Shown here piece by piece: positions 1 through 12,100 of a stretch of 64,000 bases of DNA. Positions within the stretch are counted from its first letter, which is position 1; every line of letters starts with the position of its first letter. A program made the translations under genes and the position numbers. The stretch is from contig NW_004955428.1 in NCBI RefSeq assembly GCF_000276665.1, positions 24,801,379-24,865,378 on the forward strand, written 5' to 3'. The notes beneath the pieces are model-generated. The model saw only the letters and a program-made list of their open reading frames with translations. It made no database searches and was not told where the DNA came from. This stretch comes from Chinchilla lanigera (taxonomy: Eukaryota > Chordata > Mammalia > Rodentia > Chinchillidae).

Positions 1-1320
1 CCCTTTTAACGGCAAAGTTGTGGTCAGATTGTGAAAAGGTATAACTAACAGGCTTCTATATGTAATACCATTTCTTCAAGTATTCAGAGAGCAGTACATC
101 TGTCTGCATATGCATTAGAAAACTACTTGTGACGTTATTTCTACTATAGGAGACTGGCTCCTGGTGGGAGAATAATAAAGTCGTATATCACCGTGTATGA
201 CAAGGATTCACAGCATTCTAGAATTTGCACAACTCTTCCATGTTAGTAAATGACTTAAGTAAATGTACTCTGCTATTCTCTGCTGTCAGACACGAGATTT
301 CAATCTACAAATAAATAAAGCATAAATTCAACGTGTGTAGTGCAAATGCTAAGTAAACAGAATGACATGGGATAAACTGACAGCTGCTGCATAGTGAATG
401 CCTCAGCAGGGAGAACCTGATTTTCTGGTGGCTGTGACTTGCATCCTTGCTTTAAATGAATACTGTCACTCTTCTGTCTCAGCCGAGCTCATGGAAAAGG
501 CTGCTGAGTTGGGGCTGCAGGAGTAAGGAGGGAAACAGAAACTCTCTGCACAAACGGGAACAATTCCTGCCAGGTCTGTGTATCATGTGGGTCTGACGTG
601 GTACCAAGACCTCAGGCCTCTGCAGACAAAGCAGGTACCAGGAAAGCGAACCCAATGTTCCACTTTAAGCAAATAAACTGTTGGCACCTATGTGCTATTG
701 ATTGTGTGGCCCACACAATAAAGGGGATGAAAAAGATAGTGTTTTAGGTTAGAACTGTGGAACTGTAACACCTGAACACTCAAAATTTACAGTGTGGAAA
801 AGCTTTCAAATAGGTACAATAAACATTCAAGCCATGGCTCTGTTTGCAAAAGTCATCTGAGTAGTCCTCTTTAGTAGTATGAACAAAAGTCAGAGTTTTG
901 TTGCTTTGTCTTAGTTATGCACCGAACACAACGTTACTCATTAAAACGAAATAGAAAAGCTATGAAATTCTTCCAGAGGAAAATTATTGGTAGGGAGAAA
1001 ATTAAAGTAAAATGTGATAACAAATTTGTATTTCCTTAGTTATATCTTTTGTCCTGAAAATGTTCACAGCCCTAAGAACTGGGAAGTAAAAGGAAAAAAA
1101 AATTAAAAAATAAAAAGTACAAAAAGTTGTATCACTTTTCATTTTCTTCCTCTGCATTCAGTGTTGAGGGAAAAGGGTTCTTCCCCATAACGTTCTGAGT
1201 TCACAAATGGGAAATGCTAGGAGAGAAACATTTTGGTCCTAACTTTTTACCTCATTCTTGATCGTTTTCCCCCAAAAATCTGCAGCTAACGACAACTCTC
1301 CGAAATTTCGGAATTAGGAG

Positions 1321-1325
1321 ACACA

Positions 1326-1357
<32 letters not shown>

Positions 1358-1358
1358 G
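1321..1358. repeat. (CA)n microsatellite in the UGT8 3' UTR
   Basis: A run of CA dinucleotides broken once by a T. On the transcript strand it is a GU repeat. Confidence 0.95.
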
Positions 1359-1619
1359 ACCCAAACATTATCAACAGAAAAGAAACCATTGCTTATCTGT
1401 GACAAACACATATCGAAATTTAAAACTACGGTCTGACACAGTCACTTAAGCAATTGAAATAATTAAGGCTTCTAAAAGGTTCAGTGCCAAAACTCTGCAT
1501 CAGTATTTGAATAAAATACATTTTTCCATTTTAGGTTTGTGCTCTTTACAGCCACCTCAATTTCACGTAATTTCATTAGTAAGATCTGATAAGGGCGTAT
1601 TAGACTTGTTTACTGACAT

Positions 1620-1625
1620 TTTATT
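1620..1625 (-). promoter_or_regulatory. Candidate proximal polyadenylation signal AATAAA
   Basis: TTTATT on the plus strand reads AATAAA on the UGT8 strand, about 80 bases past the stop. If used, cleavage near 1590-1610 would give an unusually short 3' UTR. It is the only canonical hexamer I saw between the stop and the window edge. Use is untested. Confidence 0.3.
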
Positions 1626-1705
1626 TTTAGTAGCTGTTAGACTAAATTATTGCGATAAAAATTCAATGACTGAACATAGATGTTTCCATCACCTGGGCTT
1701 CTGGC

Positions 1706-2069
1706 TCATTTCACTTTCTTCTCATGCTTAATATGGCCATTTCTTTTGTATCTGCCATTCAGGATTCCATTGTGATAGTGTCCATTAACTGTGCTATGCT
1801 TATTTCTAGACCACAGACTTTTGATTTTTCTGTAGATAAATTTTGTGACCCAGGACAAGAGGAAGTAAAACAAGGCAGCACCGAGGAAGAGCACACAGGC
1901 GATGTCCAGCAGGAAATACTGACAGAAGGAGATCTGGTGCACGGCAGCCCGCAGGTGGTGCGCTCCGTTGTGGCGAAGGATGTAGTCTATCCAGTAGACA
2001 GTGCGGTTCACAGGGTGGCCAGGCTGGTCCTTGTGGATTTCAGACAGCTTCTGAGCTCTCTGGCGATAG
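1706..2069 (-). CDS. UGT8: UGT8 exon 6 coding part (residues 421-541, TM span and KKVK tail)
   Basis: The acceptor is accctgtag (AG at 2070-2071) and the stop TGA is at 1706-1708. The exon encodes the end of the catalytic lobe (Y422-R-Q-R-A-Q-K), sequon N442-R-T, then a hydrophobic span at about 472-492 flanked by [10 protein letters not shown] basic, Asn/His-rich cytosolic tail follows, ending H-E-K-K-V-K. The two lysines at positions -3 and -4 from the end form a COPI-binding dilysine motif and fit residence in the ER. The opposite strand is also open here over 1724-2098, but that frame is only a shadow of this conserved exon. Confidence 0.96.
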
Positions 2070-2613
2070 CTACAGGGTGGGGGCAAAACACAGCATGATC
2101 ATCTGTATGCAAGGTGCAATGTCTACAGAGCTCTTTATCTTTTTTCTCTTTAAAATTAAAAAAAAAAAAGGAAAATAATGTAACAGCTATCCTTTATCAA
2201 GCATTCAGCATGTTCCAGGCACTGAGTTACGTGCTTTAAACACTGTATCTTATGTTAACCCAATAAAACCCATTTTAAACTGATGTAGAAAATGAAAATC
2301 AGAGAAACTAAGCAATCAGAACATGATTATAAATTTGTGATTCAGACACAAGGTTTTCTGACTCTTAAATCCTCTGCTTTCTATGCTACATCCTATGGTG
2401 TCCTCTCCATGCCTTTAAATATCAATCAATGAGTCAGGCACGGCAGCACACTCCTGGAATCCCAGCACTCTGGGAAGCTGAGGCAGGAAGACTGCAAGTT
2501 GGAGCCCCGTCCTCCTAATTTAGCAAGAGTCTGTTTCAATAAAATAAAAAGGGGATGGGATGTAGTTCTGTGTGAAGGCCCTGGGTTCCATCCCCAGCAC
2601 TGAAAAATATATA

Positions 2614-2657
<44 letters not shown>

Positions 2658-3113
2658 CCAATGAGTCTCAACCAGGAAAGGGAGTAAATATATTAGATTC
2701 TAAAACAGGATAGAGGAAAACAACGCAAAATTTCATTCCATGACTTTTTTAAGCAATGACTTTTTAAACTTAAATCATCATTAAATAATGATGTAAGGAT
2801 ACTATATTAATAGATAAAATGGGGCTTAAAAGCACTACTATGAAGTCTCACATGACATGTGAATGCATGTGAATATGTAAATGTATAAAGAAAATACCTC
2901 ACCACAGATGCTTACTAACCAATCTGATTGTGTTCAGCTCCTCTGTTCAGAGGTCAGTGGATTAACTGGAAAGGGATTCTAAGAACTTCATACCTAGATA
3001 CTTGAAGGGAAGGTATTTTCCATCCTGGATCTAGTCTCAAATTTTATCTCAAGTAGCATATCCTTGCAACAGTCTGCTTACAATTCAAAATCCCTTCCAG
3101 TAAAAATATAGAC

Positions 3114-3144
<31 letters not shown>

Positions 3145-6100
3145 CAAACCAAAAACAAATGAAAGTGTGATTTAAATGGCTATCAGACCACCCTTACACT
3201 ATTCCAAAGAAACCCTCAGCTAGCTGCTTTTAATAAAGAGTTACCTTATAAGGAGTAGTTATAACCTATTACATTTTACAAAAGTATGCCTTCAATTAAA
3301 AGTTGACCATGGGTAAGATATGTGCTGTTAATACAATAGATACGTGCTGTCATTATTAACAGCATCTTTCTTTATAACTCACATTAAAACAATAAAATCT
3401 CCAAAAAGAATCCTCCCAGACAAGAACAGCAATGGACTTTGTCTAAATAAGCACAAGGGACTAACGAGGAAAGAAGGTCTGCAATAGTATCATTTATGAG
3501 TTAAAAAATAAATACTTCTTTAGCAATACTGTTTGGTTTAAAGTAGAGTATCTTGGATACAATATTAGTGATGTAAATTAGCCTTTTCAATAATTATTGC
3601 ATATTAAATGTGGAACATTGTCATGTATTTGGAAACAAAGAAAGATAAGTGATATTAGTTTATAGAAGTTTATATACAGATCATTGTCATTTTCACATTA
3701 AGACATTTTTCCATCCTGAATATTCAAAAACCTTTTGGTTAAATATTTAAATTTTCAAGATTTAAATATTTTCAATGTTTAAATTTTCAAGATTCAGGAT
3801 GTGATGTTTACTGTGATGCAGTAAAGTCATCATTTATCTAATGATGCACACTTTTGAAATAACATACATTTATTCACTATAGAAAGTAAAACATTCTGAA
3901 ATCAAGCACCTATGTATACTTCAGGATTCTTTTTTTTTTTGGTACTGGAATCAAACTCAGGACCTTGTGCTTGCCAGGCAGGTGCTGTGCTGCTGAGCTA
4001 TATCCCCAGCCCCTACTTCAAGATTCTTTAGCTGGCATTTAACTGCATTATGACCTAAGATTACAGCTGGTTCTCTCTTTGTTTCAGTGCAGTTCACTCC
4101 TCATAGAACACAGCAGGGTAGAGCTGGGGACGGAGCTCAGCGGTAGAGCACTTGCCTCACACAGGCATGGCCTTCAGCTTGACCCTTGGCCCTGCAATCA
4201 AAATAGCTGGAATAACCTCCTGTATTACTTAACATTTTGCTTTTCTGGAAAACGGACCCTGTACCAGTAAATTTCTCACCCCAAAACTCCAGTATTGTAT
4301 TTCACAAACATTAAAAAGAATTTTTTTTTTAATGATGACACTTTTACAAAGGCATTAGCCCTTAAAAGGAACAGGCTGCAGGACTAGGATATACTTGAGC
4401 ACCCTGGGTCATGGGACATCTTGCTTCAAGTCCCAGATATGTCACCAAGTCCCTGGAACCCTTAGGAGCTGAGAGAAGGGGCAAACTCTGAGCTCACATA
4501 AAGGCAGCGGGGAACCAGAGTTGGATGCAGAGCTTTATGTGTAAGCTACAGCATTTCATTGGAAGTCATTTTTATTGTTGGTGATCCTTAGAACATGGCA
4601 GTGTTTCTCAACCAGGGTTAAGTTATGTCTGCTGGGGATAAAGAGAAAATGTTACAATCCTCACATCTTTAGTGTCATCAGAAATGCAGGACAAATAAAC
4701 ATCACATCCTGAAATGTGTTTTACAGGCCAGCTCTCTGTCCTCTGAGACTCTCTGGTGAAATGGATTAATGCAGGGCCCATCAAGAATTTAAAAACCAAA
4801 CTGAAATGAAGATTCTGATTTGTCAGGAAATAAATCTTGGCAGCACCCACTGCGGGGGAAGCCAGCAGCAGTCTTACTGTGTGGAACCTGGACCTCTGGC
4901 TAGGGAGCCGCCAGCCTGGCTCCAGACTCCTATTCTAACCACTGCGCCACTGTGGGCCAGTTACTCAGTCTGAGTCTCAAGTGCTTGATTTCTAAAATGT
5001 AGATAATGAAAGTTATAACACAGAGCTATGACAACTATTAAAATGAAATGAAAGACACAGTATTTGACAGTGACTGTTCCCACTGCAGTTTCCTCTTCAG
5101 GCTGCCAAATCCTGACACCATTATTACGCAGAGACACAGCGTGGCTGCTCAAGGGTTCCTATTATTATTTTACAAGTTATTGCAAACATGTACAAAGCAT
5201 TATCAGAGCAATCTAAAGGTTTATTAATAATTTATTGGCAATAACTGACTACTGACAATATAATGTGATGTGTGTGCTAAGGATAACACCATCTGCCTAA
5301 CACTAACTGAAACCTTACCTGGGATCACTGATAACTTTCACCAGAGCTTCATATAACTCTTCCTCAGTAACCGTCTTCCATTCGAGCAGTATCCCCATGC
5401 CTTTAGCCTGCACCCGGGTCATGGTATCATAATGGTCTCCAAAGAGTGGGATTCCCACTACAGGTACACCATGATACATAGTTTCAAAAATACTGTTCAG
5501 ACCTCCATGGCTCAGGAAGGCTTTAATATTTGAGTGCCCTAAAGAGTGATAAGAAACAAAATAACTTAGAACATTATTACAACAGATAACCTTAAACACG
5601 TATTTCAGATACAGGATTTTTTTAAAGCATAATTTCATTAATTCCTGCTGTATAGCAATTAAAATGTTTGTCATATCCAGAACTGGCTGATTGTATACAC
5701 CAAAAGCCATTTTAGGTAACTGAAGTGTAGAGCTTTACACACAATGCCTACACAAATTTAAATGGCCAATAAGAGTAAGAAGCCAATGAAAGCAAGAAGT
5801 CACAATACTGAGGTGCAATCACATTTTACTAAAAATAGAGATATATATACTGTATAACTACTCTTAGTACTTATCTATATTAAAGTCAAATTCACTTTGT
5901 AAAATAATTACATAAAAATGTAAGGCTGATTTGAGAAATCAACGAAGAGTTTAGGGCCTATCCAAAGAAGAAAGCTGTAGAGTAAACACCACTTATAATG
6001 CTCTATCAGCATCTATGTTTCACAATTTTAGGGTTCAATTTGACATTTTAGGTATACCAACAAGTAGAGACGGTATTGCTAGGAATTCACTATTAAAAAT

Positions 6101-9100
6101 GGGACATTAGGGGGACACCTAGTTGCCATGGGAATAAAGAGAAACAATTTGTCAAAATTGTAATGAAGTGTTTCAAAACCCAGATTTGTTCTCCTAGTAA
6201 ACAGCCTATATTTCATAAAAAGGGTCAAACACTTGCATAAGTAATATAAAAAAAACCACTGTACTTCAGAAACTGTGTTACTGGCCAAAAAACAATTATG
6301 CTTATAGAAATATTAGCCTTTATAAATACACACATACAGAGATACGCATGTGCACATGCCAGGTGCAAAACTAAGGACGCGTGTGAGCCACAGTCTCGGA
6401 AGGGCTTGGCCAGCATGCTACAGTTCCAAAGCCTAGTGGGGCTGTCATCAGTGTTTCCTTCCTTCAGCTTCAAGTGGCCCTCAGACCTCAGAGGATTAGT
6501 TCTAGAAGTGGATTTGTGCAGCAGTAGCATGCTACTTCTCTAAGGAGCTATACCACCAAGCCCAGCAGTTTAAAAAAAAAAAAGAACAGAGCTGGCCTGT
6601 GTAAAGAAGTGGGTATTCCAAAGTGAAAGGGGGGAAAACACCGATTTGGGTCACATCCAAGGGGAACCGTCTGATCATGACTAGAAGCCATGAGCGGGCC
6701 AGCCACGGTCATGGATAGAAGTGGTACAGGACACCAGCCTTGGCAAAGTCAGAGAGCTGAAACTACAGGCACCCACAGGAGCCACAACTCCAGGAGGTCA
6801 ACCGAGTAGCCACGCCTACTGCACATCCCACTCACGAGAACTGAGACGCTCCCGGTCACGGGCTCACACTCCTGCGAGACAGCTGACCGCCACTGACCTA
6901 ACTTCCCTACTTCCTACGGAGTATGAAGTCAGTAACAAAGACATTCAAGGAAAACATCCAAGTGTCAAGAAAAATTACCTTGCGTTCATTTCTCCTAGGT
7001 CTTATCATTTATGAACTAATGTTTCTAACCAGATGAATGTACCTAACCAGATAAAAAGGAGTTACATACATAGAATTATTTACTGATTTATAATTACAAA
7101 GTTTAAACTGCCTGTTTTTAGGAGGAGGACTGTAGCTTATTGAAAGTTTGTTCGAAAAGCTGATTTTAAAAGTAATATTAGGTGTTAGTATTAATGAACA
7201 AGAGGTGGCCAATATTACCAGTGCTAATAACTTTTATAATTTCCTCAGTATATGTTAAGGGAAAATATGATACTATGTTTCTCCAGAATTCAAGGAATAA
7301 AAATGTACATTTTTACCATCAGTGTCTACTGACCACAGATGACTTAGACTTAAATTACTTAAATTCAAGTATCTGTATATTTTAAAAATATGCATGTAAT
7401 AATTCAATTTTGAGTTGATTAGAATTCCAATAAATATGCAGTATTTCATTTATTACATTTCAGACCAACATTTCAAATCTTTATTTATTGGAAAACAATT
7501 CATAGTCATTGGGGCCTATAATTTAAAATTTTAGGCCAGTCACCAATTATAATTATCTGGAATATAAAATAATAAATTAAGGAGAAATTCAGACAGATGA
7601 TACAATTGAAGTTAAAATTAAACTATTTCCCTGGTTTTCTGCTTCTCTTTGGTATTACACAAATAAATAATTTCTAATTTCTCTGGGTTCTCAGACACAT
7701 CTATAATAAAACTTGTTATAATGGATGCATTTTCATTGTTGTAATTTTATTACTTTTATTTCACTAGCCTAATCAGGCATAGCTTTATTTACTGCTAATG
7801 TATGTAACTTATTAAGTATATTTCCAGGGAGTTAAAATTTGCAACTGGTATAAAATTTTAAACTATAGGTCCCATGATTACATTTTTACAAACTGTTTTC
7901 CAATAAATAAAGATTTGAAATGGCCTGAAATTTAAGAATTGAGCAGAATATGGTAGCACACCTCTGTAATTCCAGCACCTGGGAGGCTGAGGCAGGAGGA
8001 TCACTAGGAGTTTGAAGCCAGTTTGGTTTCAAACTAGCTACATTGTGAGCTAAGGCCTACACTGCATAGACAGACCCTGTCTCAAAACAAACAAGAAAAA
8101 ATTGAGATACTACATAATATATGACTCACCATGTACGACACATATAATTTACAAACTTCTCAAGTGTAAAAATCTTATTTACACAATTAAACGCTAACAG
8201 CCAAGCTAGTACCCGCATGTCACAGACTTACCAAGTAGGTCATTCTGTGGTAACCACTCTATGAGTTTCGTGTTGTTTCCTAGATTCTTTGGTTTGGTTC
8301 CAGAAAACCTAAAACGTACACCAGACCGTAAGCCTGTTAGAAATCAAACCTTACTCCTGGTACGGGCTCTCTGGTTAATTTTTTAGATTTAAAGTAAATG
8401 TTACACGATCATTTGTTGACATTGGGAATGAAATCATGCTTGAGAATCAACAAGAAAGTGATGAAGTTTCTTTGTAACCAAAAATCTTTCACTGATTGAA
8501 GGACAGATAAGCATTTGTTTACATAAAGATTTATTAACTTCTTCTCATCTACACAAAGAGATGAGAGGAAAAAAACATCCAAGTGAATCATTGCTAGCGG
8601 TCAGTCTCCACCAGCGCCAGAAGCCGAGAAAGAGGTGCGGCGAGAACTGCACTGGGCCACCCCTGGCCCAAAGCCTGGACCCCCAGAGCCAGAGGTAAGG
8701 AAAAGCACTAGAAAGAAAGAAGCATGTGGGCCTCTTCCTTTAACGGGGCTCCAGAACGGCGGGTCCATTTCACAGCTCAGCAAGGAGAAAGAGGTTATCT
8801 TTGCACTGTTGCCAATAAAGCGAAAACCTATCTGACTCAGAATGTTCATAATATTTCAGAGACAAACCCAAAACATAAATGAGGAGCAAAATAAAAGGCA
8901 GATAACAGGAAACAGGGAGACAGATCTTTTGCAAAGAAAAAGGGACCAAGAGATAAAGGGAGAGGGGAGGGAAGGGTGAAGGAGAAGAAATCAGAATGAA
9001 GATGTGCTAAACACATGTACCTAATTCCCACAAGGAATGCAATCATTATACGGTGCAAATGTGTATTAATAAGAACTGAAAACTGAAAAATCGGAAACAT

Positions 9101-12100
9101 TTTCTTCTAACTGTGGTAGAACCTGAGGGACATCTGTTTGCTATGATATCCCAACAATGGTGGCTCGTACCAAACACACACATGCTGGGTAAAATATTCA
9201 GGTCTGGTTTTTCAACTTTGATTTAAATTCCAGAGACAGGCACCTGTTAGCAGCAGCTTCAGAAGAAGGTGGAGCAGATCCAGGGTCTGTGCTAACCAGT
9301 AAAAACTGGTAAGTCAGTGGTGATTTAAAAGTCTGGTCACTTGGATAAAGAAGCCAAAACCATTTGGAAAGGGGAGCACACGGATGCCTGTAAGAGCCCC
9401 GAAACCCATGCAACATTTTGCCTTCTTAGTCACTAGTTCATCACTCTCTACCTCACTCCAAAACTGACACAGAAAGGAGTATTATTACCATGAAATTATA
9501 AACACTAAGAATAGAGGAGAAAACGGGAGTAGAATTCTGAGGGAAACATAAAAGGTAACCAGTGTAGAATAAATCATGCCAAATCGCATCTTCTTTACAG
9601 GCCAGAGGTCTCTATGAGACTCTTATGAGTTAATTTTTTTTGGTACAGGGAATCGAACGCAGGAGCTCCTGCTTGTGCTGCTGAGCCATCTCCCCGGCCG
9701 AGTTCTTAAGTGTCAGTGCACTAGGAAACAAAATGAAACCTCTGGGCCACCACTGGTCTTGCCAGCGAATCAATATGCTGTGTTTCACTGGGACTGGCAG
9801 GGCGACACTGGGAGTCAACAGCAAAGAGACAACTGTGTTATTTACCTACCTCCAAATCACTTTTTGGGGCAATCTCCCCAGAGCTCCTGCCAATTTGTAA
9901 GCAATGTCTTCTGAGAGGTACTTGACCCCGGCTCCGAAGGACACCAGGACGAAGCCGTGCTTACTGGCGCCATTCACCCACCTCTGGAGGTCCTGCAAGG
10001 CCAAAGAGCGCCGTGAGTTTACAAAGCCCTGTGTGGCTCACAGCGGCACCAGCTAACACAGTTTCCAAAAGGCTTCAAGTAATTTTCTTTAACAATTATA
10101 AAGAAGAGCATATGGCACCGTCCTCTGTGTAACAGCTTTTGTTTAAAATGCTTTATCTGACAACACTAACAGAAATAATAAAGCTACCAAAAACAAAGAT
10201 CAGAGGTCAGAATAGAGAACCTGAATTTGAGACATGGTCAGAGATAGATTCGTATGAAGATAAGAGCAAATCAGGCGGACTGAGATGACCGATTTGTGCT
10301 AGAAATGGAAGATCATTTAAAGGCATGCCACTGGCTTTGCTCCATTCTATAGGCACCAGCTTGTTTTCCACGGAGGTCATGCTTTTGAGTAAATCTTTGT
10401 CAAAGACATAAAGCCTCATTTTCTCCTATGCAACCAATGGAGCCACAGCCCTGGAGGAGCACAGCTCTCCAGACTGACAGCAGGCCGGTGTCCCACAGCT
10501 CTGCCAGGAGGTGGTCCCGTGGAGACACCAGGCTGCATCTGGGCTCAGTGTGCAGGGCCAGCAGGCCTTAGGGTCAATGAGCTCCTGTCATGGCTGTGTC
10601 CCACACCCACACCACCTCCCAGCGTAAGCTGACTGGCAGCCATGACTGCTGCACAGTAAGAAGGCTCATGATGTATTCAAAGGAAAGCGAGGCTGTGTTC
10701 TCCTTCCTCTTCCCTTCCCTTGATGAGACTTGGATTAACTGGCTCCACTGCACTTTTTCTTAGCCGGAGGAGGGAAGGACCTGTTTTACGTCCCAATGAA
10801 CCAGTGAATGGTGTCGCTGCTTGAACAAGCGTTGGAGGAAGGGGCCTGCCTGCTCCTAGCAGTTGTGTGAATGAAACAGGCTACAGTTACTTGGCAGGGA
10901 TGACAACCTTACTAAAATACATTATTTTCTAGAAAATTCTACTCACATATATATGAAAGAAACAAAGGGGCTATCGAGTTTAAAGCTACTAATTTTTTAT
11001 TTTGCTACAATTACCAACCACAGCATATGTGCTAAAAAAGTTAATGGTGCTTGTCATCTGCAGATACAAAGTAAGAAGCAAGAGCAAATCAATTTAAAAA
11101 TTTTATTTTATATACAATCCCAAGCCAGATGTACTGAAAACAAATAAAAAGGCTGCAGGGCAGAATGATTTAAACATATACATCATTTTACCCCTTGGTT
11201 TGTCTTCAAATAGGGTAACATCTATTACCCAACTCCTTCATGAAACTTTCAAGATCAATGTTATTTACAGAAATTTACATTGAAATATAGTTAAACGAGT
11301 TAAAGTTAGCTAAACAATTTCAATTTTATTCCACAAAGACTTAAAGGTCTTTCACTTTCAACTAACTTCATACAATAAACAGTTGTCCGATAATTTTCTT
11401 CGTTCTGCATGATATACAACAAAAATCAAGGGCCTATTTTTCCAGCTTTTTCTACCATAAATTAGCCAAAACAAGAATGTATCTAGTCTTTACTGATATG
11501 TAAGGAAGTAGGACAAAACATAAAAACTTTACTAGAGGACAAATAAGGAAAACTTGAACAAATGGAGAGATATATGCATACTTGAATAGAAAGTAATGTT
11601 ATGAAGATGCTAAGACTTATGAAAATAAATTCCATGCATTTTCATTGTGTACTATATGAGAAATGCTACAGAACTTGCAAAGAATCACAATTCCATGTTG
11701 AAAATGTCCAAGAAAGAGTAAAACATTTCTAAACCACAGGCAGACTTTGCTCTTCTAGATGTTAAAATGCACCCCAGTGTCGAGGGCCACTGCAGTGAGA
11801 AGTTTGCAATCTTAGAAGAAAGAAGAAGGCAATGAAGGTAGTGAGACAAATTCTGCCAGATGTGAGCTTAAAATTTTCTTCAGGGGGGAAAGGAGTTACC
11901 CAGCAACAGATCTAAGAAAAATATGAGGTCCTATCCCTCCATGAACATGAATCACAGAACAGCTAAAATGTTAAAGAGACATTTTAAAAGGCAACAGAAG
12001 AATAAATAGACTGGCAGGAATATTTACTACATATACATCAAAGGATTAACACTAAAAGCAGTGAGGGTAAAATAAACAATCTGAGAAAACAATTCACATA

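Larger units (their letters stand above)
1..1705 (-). other. UGT8: UGT8 3' untranslated region (extent uncertain)
   Basis: Sequence directly 3' of the UGT8 stop on the minus strand; other mammalian UGT8 transcripts carry a 3' UTR of one to two kilobases. The only canonical minus-strand AATAAA that I found is at 1620-1625, about 80 bases after the stop. No AATAAA or ATTAAA was seen from there to position 1, so a long form would end beyond the window. Apart from a CA repeat at 1321-1358 I recognise no interspersed repeat here, which contrasts with the introns and fits retained UTR sequence. The distal limit is inference. Confidence 0.6.
2070..5318 (-). other. UGT8: UGT8 intron 5 (3249 bp)
   Basis: Bounded by donor gtaagg at 5318 and acceptor ctgtag at 2070. 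It contains a MIR antisense to plus (2180-2405), a B1-ID composite SINE with a GT microsatellite (2432-2652), an A-tract (3123-3144), ID elements on each strand (3930-4013 and 4131-4205), a probable hAT remnant (about 4600-4720) and a plus-strand MIR (about 4925-5065). The stretch 3150-3925 is AT-rich and I see nothing recognisable in it except short local repeats of TTTAAATTTTCAAGATT near 3745-3795. Confidence 0.9.
5539..8231 (-). other. UGT8: UGT8 intron 4 (2693 bp)
   Basis: Runs from donor gtaagt to acceptor ctctttag. Contents: a patch with retained CpGs (about 6650-6910), a large imperfect inverted repeat (7453-7937) and a B1 SINE (7941-8098). The stretches 5540-6640 and 6920-7450 are AT-rich and hold nothing I recognise. 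Confidence 0.9.
8309..9849 (-). other. UGT8: UGT8 intron 3 (1541 bp)
   Basis: Runs from donor gtaggt to acceptor cgttttag. It holds a GC-rich segment (about 8595-8835) of unclear origin, followed at once by an L1 3' end (8855-9095), and a minus-strand ID SINE (9634-9700). Nothing is recognised in 9100-9630. Confidence 0.9.

Noticed and set aside
1724..2098. Plus-strand open frame of 124 codons opposite the last UGT8 exon
   Set aside because: It is fully explained by the conserved minus-strand coding exon and crosses its splice acceptor.
10207..10419. Minus-strand frame near exon 3 that could be an extra exon
   Set aside because: UGT8 has no extra residues at this junction, the reading has no clear splice sites, and I recognise no protein family.
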